From Lingula anatina (taxonomy: Eukaryota > Brachiopoda > Lingulata > Lingulida > Lingulidae), in the NCBI RefSeq assembly GCF_001039355.2, contig NW_019776179.1:286248-341119 (forward strand): a stretch of DNA of 54,872 nt, in the 5' to 3' direction. This document shows positions 1 through 11,934 of the stretch, piece by piece. Position 1 is the stretch's first letter. Each line of letters begins with the position of its first letter. A program made the position numbers and the translations under genes. Below the pieces are notes generated by a model. It was not told the origin of the DNA. It worked only from the letters and a program-made list of their open reading frames with translations, and did no database searches.

Positions 1-134
1 TATGGCTACCCCATGTGCCAGTGTACTTAAATGACAGGGGTGACACTTTTTTTTGCTAGGGGAGTATACATGGATAATACAAACACAATTATTGCTGGAC
101 ACATATTCTTCCAACACATCATTTATTTTTTTAG

Positions 135-738
135 ATTTTCGAAGGAACATATCGGAAAGGCATACGGAATTCAAGTTTCCGTCGCTAATATATTAACTTT
201 TGTTCAATTACCGATATTCTCTTGGTACAAGTACAGCCTGGAAAGTGACCCTCTCTGGGTAGGTATAGGAGCCTTTGTAGCCTTTTACCAATGATTATCG
301 AATTCATGTCTACATTCAAAGTTTTTTGTTTTTTTATGTTGTAATCTCTTAAGAGAATATTACAGAGCATAGTCATCTATGGAGGTCACGTGGTCTGATG
401 ACAAGCTCAGACATCAGAATAATAGCTATAACTGCCTTTTTTATGGTAAAACAGAATATATTATATTTCTTTGAGTTGTTTCCAATGTTTTTTATTGTGA
501 AATATAGTTCTCATACGAAGAGTTATCATCCCTTTTATTCCTATAAGCTTAACCATTTCGGTTTTTAGTTTTGGAAAATAAGTCGAGGCACTGAAGACTA
601 CTTTGCCCAGCTAACAGTTGACTTAAGACCATTTTTATTTTGATATCTTTCAGGGTCACATTTTTCCATGAAATCATGAAGAATGGCACAATTACATGTA
701 CATTTACAAATATATGATGAGGACACCTCTCCGTGATA

Positions 739-787
<49 letters not shown>

Positions 788-909
788 TGTTTTTGTTTTT
801 GCAGTTGGGAGTTCTGTTCCTGGGAATATGTCTCACCGCCAGCTGTTTGCCTGTCTACCTTCTTTGGCGTCGGTGTCGCTCCACAAGGAAAAACAGCTAT
901 ACTCTGTAG
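135..909 (+). CDS. SLC43-type solute carrier, upstream tandem copy (last two exons only)
   Basis: Two exons remain in the window: 135–258 and 805–909. They match the last two exons of the complete SLC43-like gene at 2636–8914. The first is also 124 bp long and encodes a FSKEHIGKAYGIQVSV segment followed by FSWYKYSLESDPLW. The second encodes the final membrane segment and a basic tail (WRRCRSTRKN) ending in TAG at 907–909. The acceptors end in TTAG and GCAG, and the donor is GTAGGT. SLC43 proteins are 12-helix major-facilitator carriers of the plasma membrane that move neutral amino acids or nucleobases. The substrate here cannot be told. Earlier exons lie off the window, so whether the gene is whole is unknown. 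Intron and 3' flank also resemble the second copy, which supports tandem duplication. A possible poly(A) signal AATAAA is at about 1566. Confidence 0.85.
738..786. repeat. (ATT)n microsatellite
   Basis: About 16 ATT units lie in the last intron of the upstream SLC43-like copy, just before the acceptor at 804. A poly-leucine reading frame across it is an artefact. Confidence 0.9.
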
Positions 910-2635
910 ATAATAGCCAAAATATGAGTCAGGTGATGACCTTGCGGTATCTGTTGTATTGCTGGAATTTTGTTTTGGCGACTGGACAAAAACTATTCAA
1001 CAATGTATCTGGAGAAAAACAGTATATTGGGAAAAATCGTGCCCTGTTAGAAGCAGACCTGCGTGCTCGGCAGTCACTGTACTTAATTGTTTCTTACTGC
1101 TAACGTTGTTTAATAGTCCTGGCAGTCCTAGCAATACGACGTTACCAGATAGAACGGTTTTTTGTCTTCTACCTCAATGGAAACGACAAAATATTTGTCA
1201 CTGACAGTTGAGAAGTGGCATTTGAATTTTGACAGATGCTGTAGCAACAGAACCGATTCTTCCATTCTTTGTCAAGACTTTCGTGAGCAGAAACGACGCT
1301 TCACAAGTATGTTACGTGTTTTACCACCTCCAGTCGTTGGCGCTGATACATATAAGGGAAACAGTTCTTGAGACAATGGCGGTGATGCCTAGGCCTCTAG
1401 CTGCTAAATTGAAGTATCATTGACTGAAGATGTGCCTCTGAAAACGCTAAAATTGCAGAGTCATCTGCGTTTTGTAGTCCTTTGCAGTTTTGCATCCAGT
1501 CTTAAATATTGCTTTTATTATTTCATTCACTAACTGAGGATATATTAACTGAGGATATAGTAACATAATAAAGATCGCTTCAAACCATTTCCAGTTCTGA
1601 GTGTACTTTATTTTTATACATTTCGACTGCTAATCACACTAAATGTGCCATTTTTTCGAAAGTTGTCAATAAAAAGTCTAACTTATTCTCCTTGTTTCAT
1701 GTTAAATATTCTGAAACTTGGTTCAATTAACAATACCTTACTTTAAAAAAGTGGAAATGAAAAAAATCAGAGTATACCCGAAAAACATTCTGCTTAAAAA
1801 GTATTTCAATATTAGATTCCCATTTAATTTTACAGCATCATCTCTACGGATATTATCAATAATAGGTACAAATACATAACATACCATTTGTGGTAGATAA
1901 AGTAAAAACATATAGCACTTAAATTTCATCATTATGTCTGAGACAGATCTGGAACTTCGCACAAAATAAATCATATAAATTAAACAGAAACAAAATGTAT
2001 TAAGAAAAAAATGAGCATTCAAAACTTTAATGTTAACATCTTTTGTATGAGATAAGAAATCGGAAAACTGAATAAATTGTGTCCGCGTGCTCTCCCTGTT
2101 TAAGCCCACTGTACAAGCCTCGCTATTCTGGAAGTGTTGCGATCGAGCATTTTCTTTCCTCCACCTGAACCGCTCTTCATGACCCTAGATTTGCACGCAA
2201 GTCAGGTAGAGAGGTTACACACTCTTTATGACTACACCTGAGGTCTTCTAGGAAGGATGTCCCGGTTGACGGGAGATCTATAGGCAATATCGATATGGTG
2301 GCAACACAGTGATCTGTAGTCTCACTCATTTTAAGAAGAACCAGGGGATCCTTTAGAAAACAAGCTACGGCCCAGCTACGACCGACATATCAGGGTATAT
2401 CTCCAACAAGGCAGGCGTAGATTTATGACATAGTTAAGTCTTACGTTAACTCCAGCTGGGTACAAATGCTTAGCGAACTGAAGTATCGTTTTACACTGGA
2501 GTAACTTGCACGTAACTGCCACGTCATGGCGACGTTTGATGCTACCGGGTCGTAGTGAATGAGCGGGCAACTATCAGCACTGGTGACTTCGATGCCAGGA
2601 CAGTGACTCCTTAGAATTTGTACAGGACGGTCGAC
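910..2635. other. Spacer between tandem SLC43-like genes
   Basis: This holds the 3' flank of the upstream copy and the 5' flank of the next. The first ~150 bp resembles the 3' flank of the second copy after 8914. No further exon, RNA gene or recognisable transposon was seen, and the open frames here have no family features. Confidence 0.5.
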
Positions 2636-5600
2636 ATGGCACAATCCACGTGTTGGAAGCTATTGTGTACCGTTCTGGGTATCTTGGAGGCTGCTCTCTA
2701 CTCTGTCACGGTCTTCGGATGGCCAGCATTTGTTTTCATATTCGTAGAGGAAGGATTTTACGGTGATCGGTGTTATTTTGATTCTGTTACCAATAGTTCT
2801 GATTGTAACGGACTATCTACTAGTAACTGCACCCAAGAAGCAGCTGAAGACGCCCGAGTTCATAAGTGCACCGAACAGGAAGAGGCGCTCACCCTAGTTT
2901 ACACAATCGCTGTTATCGGTGTGGTATCTTTACCAGTGCTTGGATATATCTATGATCACTGCGGGACCGTTTGTGTGAGGATCATATGTATGTAAGTATA
3001 CTGAGGGCAACGGCTTTTTGCTGACTCGTTATATGATAATTTTAGGATGATGAGTCATATTTGACTCAGACTTGACATTTAATATGGAATATTTTTTCCA
3101 AATCATTTTTCATCAGTTTTTTTCCTATTTTGCTGACTGATAAATGAAAATAAGGATTAAAATCGCAGTTTAATAACTTTTAATTATCTCTTTGATGTCA
3201 TTGGGACATCAGTTCATTAATGGAATTCGCCAGAGAAGCAAACAAAAACACATTGCCTATTCTGTGTCATACGTCAACCATTAAAAGAGATATTTTGGAT
3301 CTGCATATTTTCCAAATTATTGTCTGTAAAAGAGTTACACGCTCCACAAAAGACCCTCATGTCAGTGTCTAGTCACAGTAACAGCTAGTCGCTGTCGCTG
3401 TTACGCCTGACCTCCTCTGGCTGCTACCAGCGCTCTCAAGTGGCAAGGCATTCCTTGGGATAGGTTTTTAGAGTTCAATCTGGAATAACATTCCACGCAT
3501 CGGTCAAAATCTGTCCAATTTGGTCATTGGGACATCAGTTCATTAATGGAATTCGCCAGAGAAGCAAACAAAAACACATTGCCTATTCTGTGTCATACGT
3601 CAACCATTAAAAGAGATATTTTGGATCTGCATATTTTCCAAATTATTGTCTGTAAAAGAGTTACACGCTCCACAAAAGACCCTTATGTCAGTGTCTAGTC
3701 ACAGTAACAGCTAGTCGCTGTTACGCCTGACCTCTTCTGGCTGCTACCAGCGCTCTCAAGTGGCAAGGCATTCCTTGGGATAGGTTTTTAGAGTTCAATC
3801 TGGAATAACATTCCACGCATCGGTCAAAATCTGTCCAATTTGGTCCAGTTTTGTTCTAGGACATGTAGACCATTGATTCGGCGAGTAATGGATTCAAATA
3901 TGGTGATTTTGATGACCAAGGTAGATGTTCATTCCCTTGGTTCTGTAAGTAATATGCTATTAAGAGTGCTCTGTGTGAACCGGCAATCTCACCGTGCAAC
4001 CAAAAATTGTTCCTAAGGTGCCCCCAATCAAATGATAGTCACGTGGTTCCCAGATTTTTCCTTTATTTGATCTGGTTCAGGTTTTCGTCGATGACTACCA
4101 TTAATGTTTTGGCACCAATGTGGTATCCACTCCAAATACTGACACTGCTAACGACCTTAGTCACTTTAGACGCGGCACACGCATCGTTGTTGGCCTCTTC
4201 TGGATGTCTGTAAACTCTGTTTTGATTAGTTGAGCGGTACAGGTGAAATCTGCCCTCAATAAGGAAAGCCACGAGGTTTCAGTGTTCAACACAGAAACGG
4301 TCAAGGTCCCCAATTCATTAGAGAAACATACAACGATGTTGTGATGTTTACAGTGGGTTCCTCGGAGGTTGTCTGTTATTCTAACCTGCTAAAACCAGTT
4401 TGGTGTTCGATAAGGGCCTTGAAAAATGCGTTTTGTGGGACAGTGGGTCCTATACCCTGGTGGTAAGATTTCAATACATTGGGTGTGGCCTCTGTGTAGG
4501 TACATCAGTCTGGGCATAACTCTATAAAACTGTGCGTACCGTTTCGTTTGACGCAATTATCTGTCTGACAATGTCTGTCTTTTTCGTGCCATTCTGCAAC
4601 AGATTAACAAAGTTGTAAAGCACTGCACAGCTCATTTTACACACTGCAAAACCGACCACTTGCATGCAAAATTTGAAATTATTATATGCATTAGTTGCCG
4701 ACATATGGATACTTTTTTGACAGAACCATGCTTTGCCAAAGCTAAGCTATGACCTGCCAAAAGCTTTGACTAGCCATAATCACTGCATATTACATACTGC
4801 AACAGCGCAACAAACCTGGTATTCAGTTAATTGGTAGCGACACACCTTACTACACACTTCTCCATTCACATATCTTATATGACGTTGGAGTTTTTTTGAA
4901 AAAAGAGCACATTTTTACCTAGGCATACATTCGAAACTGAAATATTCCATATTAAATGTCAAGTCTGTATATAATCTCTGAGGCAATAATAATTAATACA
5001 GACAACAAATTGTTACTTTAAATTGTTTAAATGATTAGAATAGTGGGGTCATATAATAAAAGCGGTCTTTTTTGCCAATTCTCGAACAATCAGTATTCTT
5101 TATTGCCTCCTTTCTTGTTGTGAATGGGGCTATGAAAGTTTATGGTGCACTGGGATGGAGGAGACATAAAGGCCGCCTATATGGGTTACGTACAATGTAT
5201 AGCGGATTGCGGGGCTATGTAAGATTAGCTTGCCAGTCACGTTCTAATGAGAAATAAGCATTTGTCTTCTTTGCACTCCGACCTATTTCTCTCTTTTTAT
5301 GAATGTAGTAAAAAATGCCAAAACAAGTTGCATACTAGCATACTTGATGTGAATGGAATTGTAATGGAATGACTGTAGCATTTAATTAATATTTGGAGTT
5401 GTTCTTTAAGATGCCTATGCGCTGGTGGATTCTTCTTGATGGCGTTAGCAGAAAGAGGTATGCAAACTACACGAGACCTTTCCTGTAAATATCTCAAACT
5501 GTACGCTAACAAATAAAACCAAAACTTGCGGAAGATAAGTAGTACTCAATGCACGGTTTCAGATATCATATCTGCAATATGTACAGTGTAAGACGTAAAC

Positions 5601-8600
5601 GTTCGGTTCACGCGTAACTGGCGTTGATAAGAAAATGAGGGCTCAAAGAATGCATCAGTGCCATGGCCACTCGCTAAACACTTGCACTCGATACAATTTT
5701 GTTAAAATTGAAATAAAATAAATACATGCAAACACAACGTACTAAATATTCACGTTCGACTTAAACGTATCCGCAAATTTGGAAACTTTGGTGACCATGT
5801 AGCCACATTTATAACAGATAATGTCGCGGCGATAGAAAAAGCCACGAAAGCTCCCTACATGTTCATTAATGAAAATATATGAACGTAATGTACGGCACAC
5901 ACAAAAGGAGAATTAATGTTTACCTATTACACTTTTGATATAGAATTGTAAACTGTTTTTAATTTAATTTAATTTAACTTATTTATTTATTCATTTATTT
6001 ATTTATTTATTTTAGGAACAGAATGGCTGTTATTTCCCGGGGCTGTATTTCAGGTGCTTGGAGGTCTACAGTTAGCTGTAACTGACGTCCAAGTGGCCGG
6101 ACTATTTCCTAAGGCACAAGCAACGCTCACCTGTTTGGTTTCCGGTGCAATGGGTATAAGTGCCTTTGTACCTGTTTTGTTAAAGGTAAGTTCTCCTATA
6201 TAACCTCGCACACATACAGGCACATGGACAAATACGCACACACAGACATACGAAAACAAATAGCCTCAAAGCTTTTAAACCACAAACTAGTGAAGAATAA
6301 TTATGCAAACGTAAATTTGTAAGGAACACAATTGTTATAGCAACTTTATAAACGATGATGAAGAAAAAGCCTCTGTCACATGTTAGATAATTTGCATGGA
6401 TAATTCATCAGAATCAATACGCGCAAGATGACCATGAAAGAGAATGAATTTATAATGAATGAATAAAGTAATAAAATAATGCACTGCAGCGACATATGGC
6501 AATTTTCGATGAACCTGATTGGGTCGTAAAATATGAAGAAGACCTTGCTGAAATACTGCTATTTAAATTAGTTTTAAGTTAGAACTTAATCGACGAAGTG
6601 TGTAACTGCGCAAAAATCTTTTCTAGTTGACATACCAAGCTGGAGTGTCATACAAAACGTGCATGTTTACCTTTACCGGCATCATACTTCTTGTGTCTTC
6701 TGTCAACACAATCACCCTTCCTCCAAGAAGAGATGACGAGGGGAAAAACATTGATATCGCTTGTTGCTTAAAGAAACACAAAGGATACAGCAGTACTGGA
6801 AAATCACCAACATCATGCAAAGAAAGTAGTACAAACGTCCACAGCCAGAACATCCAGGCTGATGGTGATGGATTTGTATCTAACGATGAGGTTAACGAAC
6901 TTCATATTAATCGTCAGGGCTTCCCAAGCGCAGCAAACACACCAGATGACACAAATATACGATCAAAAACGGAACCCGCCCATGATGTCGATAATAACAC
7001 TTGGCAACAACACAAAAACGATGTCACTCCCGTGCAATCATGTGAAGACAGAAGTACGCACTTGGTCCCCAACGTAGAAAACGCTGAAGATGACAAAGGC
7101 ACTAACACCAGCTTACTCCAAGGCTCGGTACTGATTCTTAAAAGTCCTTCTTTTTGGGTGCTGATGCTGTGGTTTTTGTGCCAGGAAACCCTTATGGTCA
7201 CATACCTAGGCAGTTTTTACTCTATGATCAATTACTACGGAAACAATGTGAAAAGTACAGGTAATTCATTTACGTATGTATCACTTTAATCCTGTTACAC
7301 TGAGCTTGCGACCACTTAGATAAAAAACGGTGGACAACTCTAACAAACATTTATTAATATTGTTTTTTTTTAATAATAAATCTTCATCTTATTATAACCT
7401 TATAATATTACAGTAAGTACGTATACGGACGCATTTTCCTGGCTTCAAATGGGTTCTCTTTTCTGGGCCTTCTTGACTGGTTTGATGTTGGATAAACTCC
7501 TTTCTAGGGCAACTAAAGACGGTAATTATATATGATGCTGATATGTACTGATCTATATATGAGTGAAACAGAGTTTGTATGATTATATACTACTGTATTT
7601 CGTTCGCCTTTCACTTAACAGTAATCTAAATGTCTAAAATGCACTATTTTAGCTGTGTATCATGGATATATTATGTTAACTAGTAAAGTCATTGACGTTC
7701 CTTAATATAAATGGATTACGCAGTCTAGTATTAATACAAATGGTCCCAATAAAAAGCGGCCTTGCAAACGATGCTAAATCGTATATGACGGATATGATGC
7801 TACGAAGTCGTCATATCCCTGAAGATTGCAGTCAGGTAGGATTCACTTTCACAGTACACATTTCATTATGAGTTTTAAATTTTAGACAAAGAGCAATGCT
7901 TCATGGTTCCATTTGCCCTGACTGTTTTGGCAGCGATCGTCGTCTCCATAGCATGTATCATCCCCATTATCGAGATGCAGTTTGTGGCCATTTTGTTTCA
8001 TTCTATGTTGAAAACCGGGAGTTACGCCGTGCATCTGACATTCATAATCGCTGCGTAAGTAATTTGGTAATACAACTTGTGTGTATTTATCGCTTTTTTT
8101 TTGTGTGTTCCTTCACCAAGTAGCATTTGCCTGATTGTTTTTGCAAAGAAAAAATAGGTCAGCAATTTTCTTGATCGATGTTTACTAATGAAATCATGAA
8201 ATCATAATATGCATTTAATATGTATATATAAATCGAACATTTAGAACGAAAAATTGCTTAAGGTACGCTGTGAAAGAAAATGCAAGTAACACTCGGCATA
8301 GATAAAATGGGCACAATGATCGTCAGACTTACTGTATATTCCTCCAACACCACATTTATATTTTAGATTTCCAAAGGAACATATAGGAAAGACATTTGGA
8401 ATTCAAGTTTCCGTCGGTAATTTGTTAACTTTTGTTCAGTTCCCAATATTTTCCTGGTACAAGTACAGCCTGGAAAGTGACCCACTGTGGGTATGTATAA
8501 GAACCGTTGTTTATATACAAACAGTTGTTGATTTCTTAAAGGTAAAATGCATGTAACATACGTAACATAGGAAAAAAATAGCTTAGCTCTAAAGTGAATC

Positions 8601-8914
8601 TCTATAAGCAATTTTTTTTGGGGGGGAGGGGGCGTTGGAGGAGGTCGATGAGTTTTAGACTACTTTGTCCAGCTAACAGTTGACTTAACACCATTCTGAG
8701 TTCAATATCAGCATAGATAACATCCGTTTCCAAGTAATTAAAATGATTGGACAATGGCGTGTGATGTGGTCACCTCTCCGTGATAATAATCATTATTTTT
8801 TTTTGTTTTGTTTTGCAGTTGGGAGTACTATTTCTGGGAATGTGTTCCATCGCCAGCTGTTTGCCTTTCTACCTCCTCAGGCGTCGGTGTCGCTTAACCA
8901 GGTCTGACAGCTAG
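2636..8914 (+). CDS. SLC43-type solute carrier (MFS transporter), complete, 8 exons
   Basis: Exons: 2636–2991, 5411–5457, 6016–6185, 6627–7260, 7414–7521, 7886–8054, 8367–8490 and 8819–8914. All introns are GT–AG, the phases join without a break, and the protein is 567 aa. It is a polytopic plasma-membrane carrier of the SLC43 family, whose members export or import large neutral amino acids (LAT3/LAT4) or purine nucleobases (SLC43A3). Diagnostic stretches are an N-terminal VFGWPAFVFIF helix, GYIYDHCGT after helix 2 (equivalent to the family GYIFDR motif), LFPGAVFQVLGG before helix 4, VSTYTDAFSWLQMGSLFW, and FPKEHIGKTFGIQ. Residues about 215–370 form a long hydrophilic cytoplasmic loop without clear domains. 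The first extracellular loop has N-glycosylation sites (NSS, NCT). The second exon is only 47 bp and is supported by phase and by filling the expected third helix. The ATG at 2636 was chosen because upstream codons in frame offer only TTG. It resembles SLC43A3 most, but the subclass is uncertain. Confidence 0.92.
3067..4967 (-). mobile_element. Decayed Tc1/mariner-type transposon in intron 1 of the SLC43-like gene
   Basis: A perfect 28-bp terminal inverted repeat is found at 3067–3094 and 4940–4967 (it starts CAGACTTGACATTTAATATG). TA follows the right end, as expected for the TA target of this superfamily; the left flank reads CT. On the − strand the interior keeps transposase fragments. Around 4250–4060 are RFHLYRS and DACAAS followed by SVSIWSGYHIGAKTLMVVID, and around 3930–3400 are PWSSKSPYLNP, then QGMPCHLRALVAARGG, both typical of Tc1-like transposase C-termini. 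Stops and frameshifts break the frame, so it cannot move itself. It contains an internal tandem duplication. Confidence 0.85.
3198..3843. repeat. Tandem duplication of ~326 bp inside the Tc1-like element
   Basis: Unit 1 is 3198–3523 and unit 2 is 3524–3843. They differ by only a few substitutions and a 6-bp CGCTGT deletion in unit 2. The unit covers the 3' end of the decayed transposase and the sequence next to it. The near identity points to a recent event, or to an assembly duplication. Confidence 0.95.
5941..6015 (+). repeat. TTTA-rich simple repeat at the exon 3 acceptor
   Basis: TTTAA and then TTTAT units run into the TTTTAG acceptor of the SLC43-like exon that starts at 6016, where they serve as its pyrimidine-rich tract. 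Confidence 0.7.
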
Positions 8915-9977
8915 AAGCTTTAGTTTACAGCCAGAAAATTGATCAAAAGAAGGCAGCACGTGAACCATGGTGTTACCGGACTAGACAAGGGGTTCGGATG
9001 TCACGACCGGGTGCAAACAATTGTCAGTAGCATTTTTAAAAACACTTTTTATTGGGAAATATCGCGCCATGATCAGCCAGATTTAAGCAATGAGAGCTAT
9101 TTAAAGACAGATAGCAAACACAACGTGTTTACCCCATATTGACTTTATATGTGTGTCTGAAAATGATAAATAATGATCGTGTGCCATGGCCCACTTGTCT
9201 GGTTCATTCTTCTACTAGGAGGCCAAGTGGATGACTCTCAAATTCTGTCATGCAGAGCCAGCATTTAGTATTTTATATCGTTTATATCGTTCAATTCTGT
9301 CAAGTAAATATCTGTACGTGTAAATGCCCACAGTGTACAGTAAACAAACCGCACCTTAAATGTTTGCGTGCCGTATTACGATATTCAGCTCGTACAGGTA
9401 AATTATGTAAATACAATTCAACATCGATTACTTTTCTTTTTTTTTTTTTTTTTTTTTTCAATCTTTGTATTGTATTGCATTCCCTGTAAATAGCCTTTAC
9501 TGCGTACAGTCATTTTGAATGTGATAAATCCTCTCATTATAGTGTGATATATCATCTGCTCAGAGCAATTGTTGCAGTTGATTAATTTTGCAACTCTAAA
9601 AAAAACATGGCGGATGTCACCCAAGATCGAGGACACCTGAAACTGATAAAAAACCAAGTGATACGTGACATAGGTTTTTCACGATTGTCGCTTTTGTTAA
9701 TGTGATAAAAGGGGATCAGTCAAGTAATCAATATTCTTTGAGAAAGGGCCAAAACAGCAAACCTGACGGGTTTATTATCTCTACAAAAGATTTACTCTTT
9801 TACCAACTAGATATTAGTCTGAATACTATATAGTCACGTCATTTATTTCACTTTATTCTGCCATTTTTTCGACTACACAGGTGTGAAATAAAGACCTCGA
9901 TACAATATACGTGGGACCAGGTCAGTGAAAAATAAAATCAGCTTTGTTTAGAATAAATCTGTCTCCATTCGTTGATT
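8915..9977. other. Convergent spacer: 3' flanks of the SLC43-like and secreted-protein genes
   Basis: No exon was seen. It carries a T-run near 9427–9458. The motif TTTATT at about 9842–9857 reads AATAAA on the − strand and could end the secreted-protein gene. The motif AATAAA at 9887 on the + strand is a distant candidate end for the transporter. Confidence 0.4.
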
Positions 9978-11471
9978 TTACGCTCCACCGGATGTATTAA
10001 CGCACACGCCAAAGTAAGAACAGCCAGAACAATCCGCAAGTTTGCCGGTGTGTTGATAATTCGATTTACAACTGCCCCGGACTATGGCAGCAGGGTCTAG
10101 TGATTGTTTGTCTCGCCAGCAGCCAAAGTTTCCGCCACGACGGAGGACATCGGAAGCACTGCCAATTCCTGAAGGATAGATGAACGAAAACGAAAGAAAT
10201 TACTGTTTCGTGGGTATTATTCTTAAAAAATAGATCACTCCATCACAAGTGCTAACATCAAGTATGTCAGTTGTGTATGAGTTTTGGTTTTGATATCATA
10301 TATGGCTCTTTTACATATCTGCACCGTTAAACTACGACAGACAATTTATATTTACACATGTAGGGATTTATATAATGTCTGTATGGTATTTTGCCAATTT
10401 TAGCCAATTTTTGCCATTCATGCAACATTTCCTGTTTCTTTAATGCAACTGCGCTTTTACATAGCATTTTGGCCCCATAAATATGATATTTTATTATCGG
10501 CTAAATAAACCTTTATCATCTGTCACAAGTGTTGTCCATGACCGATTTAAATGCGAGTAAATTTACATCAGAGCACGTGGCGTCAATATCTCATTCTCAA
10601 TATCAATGCCCCACTTCTCTCGTTAACACTTCAAATGATCAAAATAAGCACAAAATCATTGCAAATTGATAAAAAAACATAAATTTGAGCTATTTTTGGT
10701 CACCGAAATTGGCGTCCTCTTTAAAGACTGTTAGGGTGGTTGCTGTCAACCAAGAGAGTAACATTTACCTGGTATACACTGTATAAGATCAGAACATGTT
10801 TTGCCCCACAGGTGTCTGTCGTCCGGGCCGATGTAGTACATCTGCCATCCGACAGGTGGCGTAGTCAGAGGTGATTGACGTAGTGCACCGCCGCACCACT
10901 TTGGGATAACAGTTGCATTTGCTAGGAGAAAAACACGTGCTAGGGTCATTCCATAAAACAAAGAAATTAATAAAAACATAGCCACGTTAAATATGAACTC
11001 TTTTTGTGGAATACTTATGTAATTTTGACTTGGCCAGTTAATTTAATTTGCTCTTTGGTACTAACGAACTCCATCCTCCAATACGGAAAGAAATCTGTTG
11101 TCACTGGAACATTTCATTTTGCTTAACAAAGATCTCACAGTCATTAATTAGTTATAATCAGAATAACCGAAATTATTCTAACTCACGTGTTACATAAGGA
11201 GAGTAAATAGTCCCAGCACTAGTCATTGGGGTAGTAGTCGTGGTTGTGGCAGGGGTGGTAGTTGTAGTTGACGCCTTAGGGGTGGTAAACTTTGACGTCG
11301 CTACCTGTCCCGATTGCTCAGCCTTGCACTGAGCGTAGAGCTGCTTCAGATGGGATAGAGTTACACTGGCCAGCTGAATCTCCAGGTCAAGATTGGTGTC
11401 CACTTGACGTCGTCCTACTAACGTCCAGTCTGTGACGGACATTCCTTTATAAAAAAGGAAGCAAACCAAAG

Positions 11472-11512
<41 letters not shown>

Positions 11513-11934
11513 GGCTACCGGAGTGTACATCATTAGACCCTAGATGATTGTTCACCAAAATTGAAAATGATATGTTATCTATATTTCTGACTTCCTTTTG
11601 ATATTATGTATACGTCTAATCATAAACTGCAATTCATACAATGCTACACAAATGGCTGGAAGTGAACATGAACAATGCACATTTATTCCGTTTTTACATA
11701 TAGAATTGGAAAGAAGATTAAGATAAAGGACAAAATAATATTTTTCAGTCAAACCCAGCGGTTATACACAATACCTTCTACTTTCTTAGGACAGGACTCA
11801 GCGAGCATTGTCTCCATCAACTGAATTTCATAACGCATACGGTAAACTTTCACTATTTTGGAACCATCTTGTTGAACGGCCAAACTGTCCACTAAAATGG
11901 TCAGCCCTACTATAAAGCCTAAAAGAACGGACAT
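9978..11934 (-). CDS. Unrecognised secreted protein with Thr-rich linker, 4 exons
   Basis: Exons: 11934–11775, 11444–11187, 10921–10769 and 10168–9978. All introns are GT–AG and phase 1, giving 253 aa. The start has a good signal peptide (MSVLLGFIVGLTILVDSLA). Residues about 25–110 look helical, with the pattern YEIQLMETMLAESC and LKQLYAQC. A mucin-like Thr/Ala/Pro linker follows (STTTTTPATTTTTTP), a candidate for O-glycosylation. The C-terminal half is rich in Cys, Gly and Trp (KWCGGAL, GWQMYYIGPDD, GCWRDK, CSGCSYFGVCVN), so probably disulphide-bonded. I do not recognise the family. A TATTTAAG box about 55 bp upstream of the ATG may be the promoter. It lies downstream of VWDE-like copy A in the same orientation and converges with the SLC43-like gene. 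Confidence 0.75.
11476..11510. repeat. (GA)n microsatellite
   Basis: About 17 GA units lie in intron 1 of the secreted-protein gene, about 30 bp upstream (− strand) of the exon 2 acceptor. Confidence 0.95.

Noticed and set aside
1738-2109. − strand frame of 123 codons
   Set aside because: AT-rich composition, no family features, no splice context, and in the spacer between the tandem transporters.
4007-4213. + strand frame
   Set aside because: It is the antisense of a decayed Tc1-like transposase on the − strand.
5072-5257. Possible missing exon of the SLC43-like gene
   Set aside because: It does not fit the family at this position or the phase. The 47-bp exon at 5411–5457 fits both.
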